Assembly: GCA_027592485.1 (NCBI GenBank)
Contig: JAQCKL010000313.1
Coordinates: 1-5,844 of the forward strand
From: Cyanobacteriota bacterium
Lineage (GTDB): Bacteria; Cyanobacteriota; Cyanobacteriia; Phormidesmidales; Phormidesmidaceae
Direction of reading: 5' to 3'
Length of the DNA: 5,844 bases
Part shown: positions 5,515-5,844 of the stretch, piece by piece
Layout: every line of letters begins with the position of its first letter
Position numbering within the stretch: the first letter of the stretch is position 1
Translations under genes and position numbers: made by a program
Notes under the pieces: generated by a model
Told to the model about the DNA's origin: nothing
The model's database searches: none
Seen by the model: the letters and a program-made list of their open reading frames with translations, nothing else

Positions 5515-5835
5515 TTAGTGGGATGCGATCGCATCTTTGTCGAGGTTCTCACGGCGGAGCTGATCGAAATCAACCGCATCTTTGTCCAGGTTTTCGCGAC
5601 GCAGTTGGTCAAAGTCAACGCCTTTGACTTGCAGCTCGACCACGGCATCTTTGTCTAGGTTCTCGCGGCGGAGCTGATCGAAATCAACCGCATCCTTGTC
5701 TAGGTTTTCGCGGCGCAGTTGGTCGAAGTCAACCCCTTTGACCTGCAGTTCCACCACGGCATCCTTGTCGAGATTCTCACGGCGGAGTTGATCGAAATCA
5801 ACCGCGTCCTTGTCTATAGCAGTCGCCAATTGCAT
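5515..5835 (-). CDS. Tandem-repeat protein, interrupted (C-terminal part)
   Basis: An unrecognised protein made of alternating units of 15 and 23 residues. The short unit is DAVDFDQLRRENLDK; the long unit has VELQVKGV after DAV in addition to the same DFDQLRRENLDK core. The order is 15, 23, 15, 23, 15, then a tail DAIASH and stop. The units are rich in Asp, Arg, Lys and Glu, net acidic, with hydrophobic residues about every fifth position; this is not a standard pentapeptide repeat. All differences among copies are silent third-base changes on this strand, which argues that it was translated under selection. The first seven residues (MQLATAI) come from the inserted repeat at 5815, so the true N-terminus is lost or lies outside the window. 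The frame stays open to the right edge, so the boundary at 5835 is only the first ATG. No signal peptide or membrane segment is seen. A shared terminator lies 185 bases beyond the stop. Confidence 0.55.
   Translation of the reverse strand: MQLATAIDKDAVDFDQLRRENLDKDAVVELQVKGVDFDQLRRENLDKDAVDFDQLRRENLDKDAVVELQVKGVDFDQLRRENLDKDAVDFDQLRRENLDKDAIASH
5533..5814 (-). repeat. Tandem repeat array, 45- and 69-bp units
   Basis: Units are 5533-5577 (45 bp), 5578-5646 (69), 5647-5691 (45), 5692-5760 (69), 5761-5805 (45), and a partial unit at 5806-5814 cut by the inserted element. The 45+69 pair forms a 114-bp (38-codon) higher-order period repeated twice. Units abut with no spacers and all lengths are multiples of three. 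Confidence 0.9.
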
Positions 5836-5844
5836 TAAGACATA
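5815..5844 (+). mobile_element. Interspersed repeat copy 3, inserted at TA in the array
   Basis: TATAGCAGTCGCCA (5815-5828) is identical to the inner end of copy 1; after that 8 of 16 bases match, so it is a diverged relative cut off by the window edge. It joins the array at CTTGTCTA, where intact units (5653-5660, 5698-5705) continue TAGGTT. The TA is therefore explained both by the array and by the element end, as for insertion at TA targets in IS630/Tc1-like elements. The rest of the element and any transposase lie outside. Confidence 0.6.

Noticed and set aside
5364..5658. Plus-strand open frames of 69 and 87 codons over the array
   Set aside because: Variation among units hits first codon positions in the frame of the 69-codon one and gives stops, whereas the minus strand keeps an unbroken identical peptide.
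5533..5814. CRISPR array
   Set aside because: Units abut without unique spacers, have lengths divisible by three, and code for a conserved peptide.

Overview
The window looks like cyanobacterial chromosome. The evidence is four exact copies of the HIP1 palindrome GCGATCGC (529, 1414, 3958, 5525) with many CGATCG cores around them, cyanobacterial-type PurA and single-domain L25 proteins, and interspersed GC-rich repeats. I cannot name the genus.

Layout, left to right. Positions 1-52 hold one end of an interspersed repeat. A minus-strand gene for a two-domain kinase-like protein (APH-like phosphotransferase fused to a P-loop kinase) fills 291-1838. A second, inverted copy of the same repeat lies just upstream of it at 1873-1924. 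A hairpin terminator (2028-2063) separates this gene from a minus-strand pair at 2117-3836: purA, then rplY 79 bp downstream, probably one transcript. purA starts with TTG and has a good sigma70-type promoter at 3870-3899. A 310-bp intergenic region divides purA from a divergent plus-strand gene of the adenosine deaminase superfamily (4147-5196). The stop codon of that gene lies inside a GC-rich repeat, and a 17-bp-stem bidirectional terminator (5291-5329) follows. The right end (5515 to the edge) is a minus-strand reading frame made almost entirely of 15- and 23-residue tandem repeats. A third copy of the interspersed repeat, apparently inserted at a TA dinucleotide, breaks into it.

Functionally, purA commits IMP to AMP synthesis. 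The divergent deaminase-like protein belongs to a superfamily that removes amino groups from adenine compounds, so the two may act in opposite directions on the purine pool, but an Asp-to-Asn change in the deaminase active site makes its substrate uncertain. rplY encodes a 5S-rRNA-binding ribosomal protein. The substrate of the two-domain kinase is unknown.

The most unusual parts are the repeat-protein array, which shows perfect amino-acid conservation with many silent codon differences, and the three related mobile-element ends, two bracketing one gene and the third interrupting the array. Nothing here is a clear multi-gene defence or biosynthetic system.
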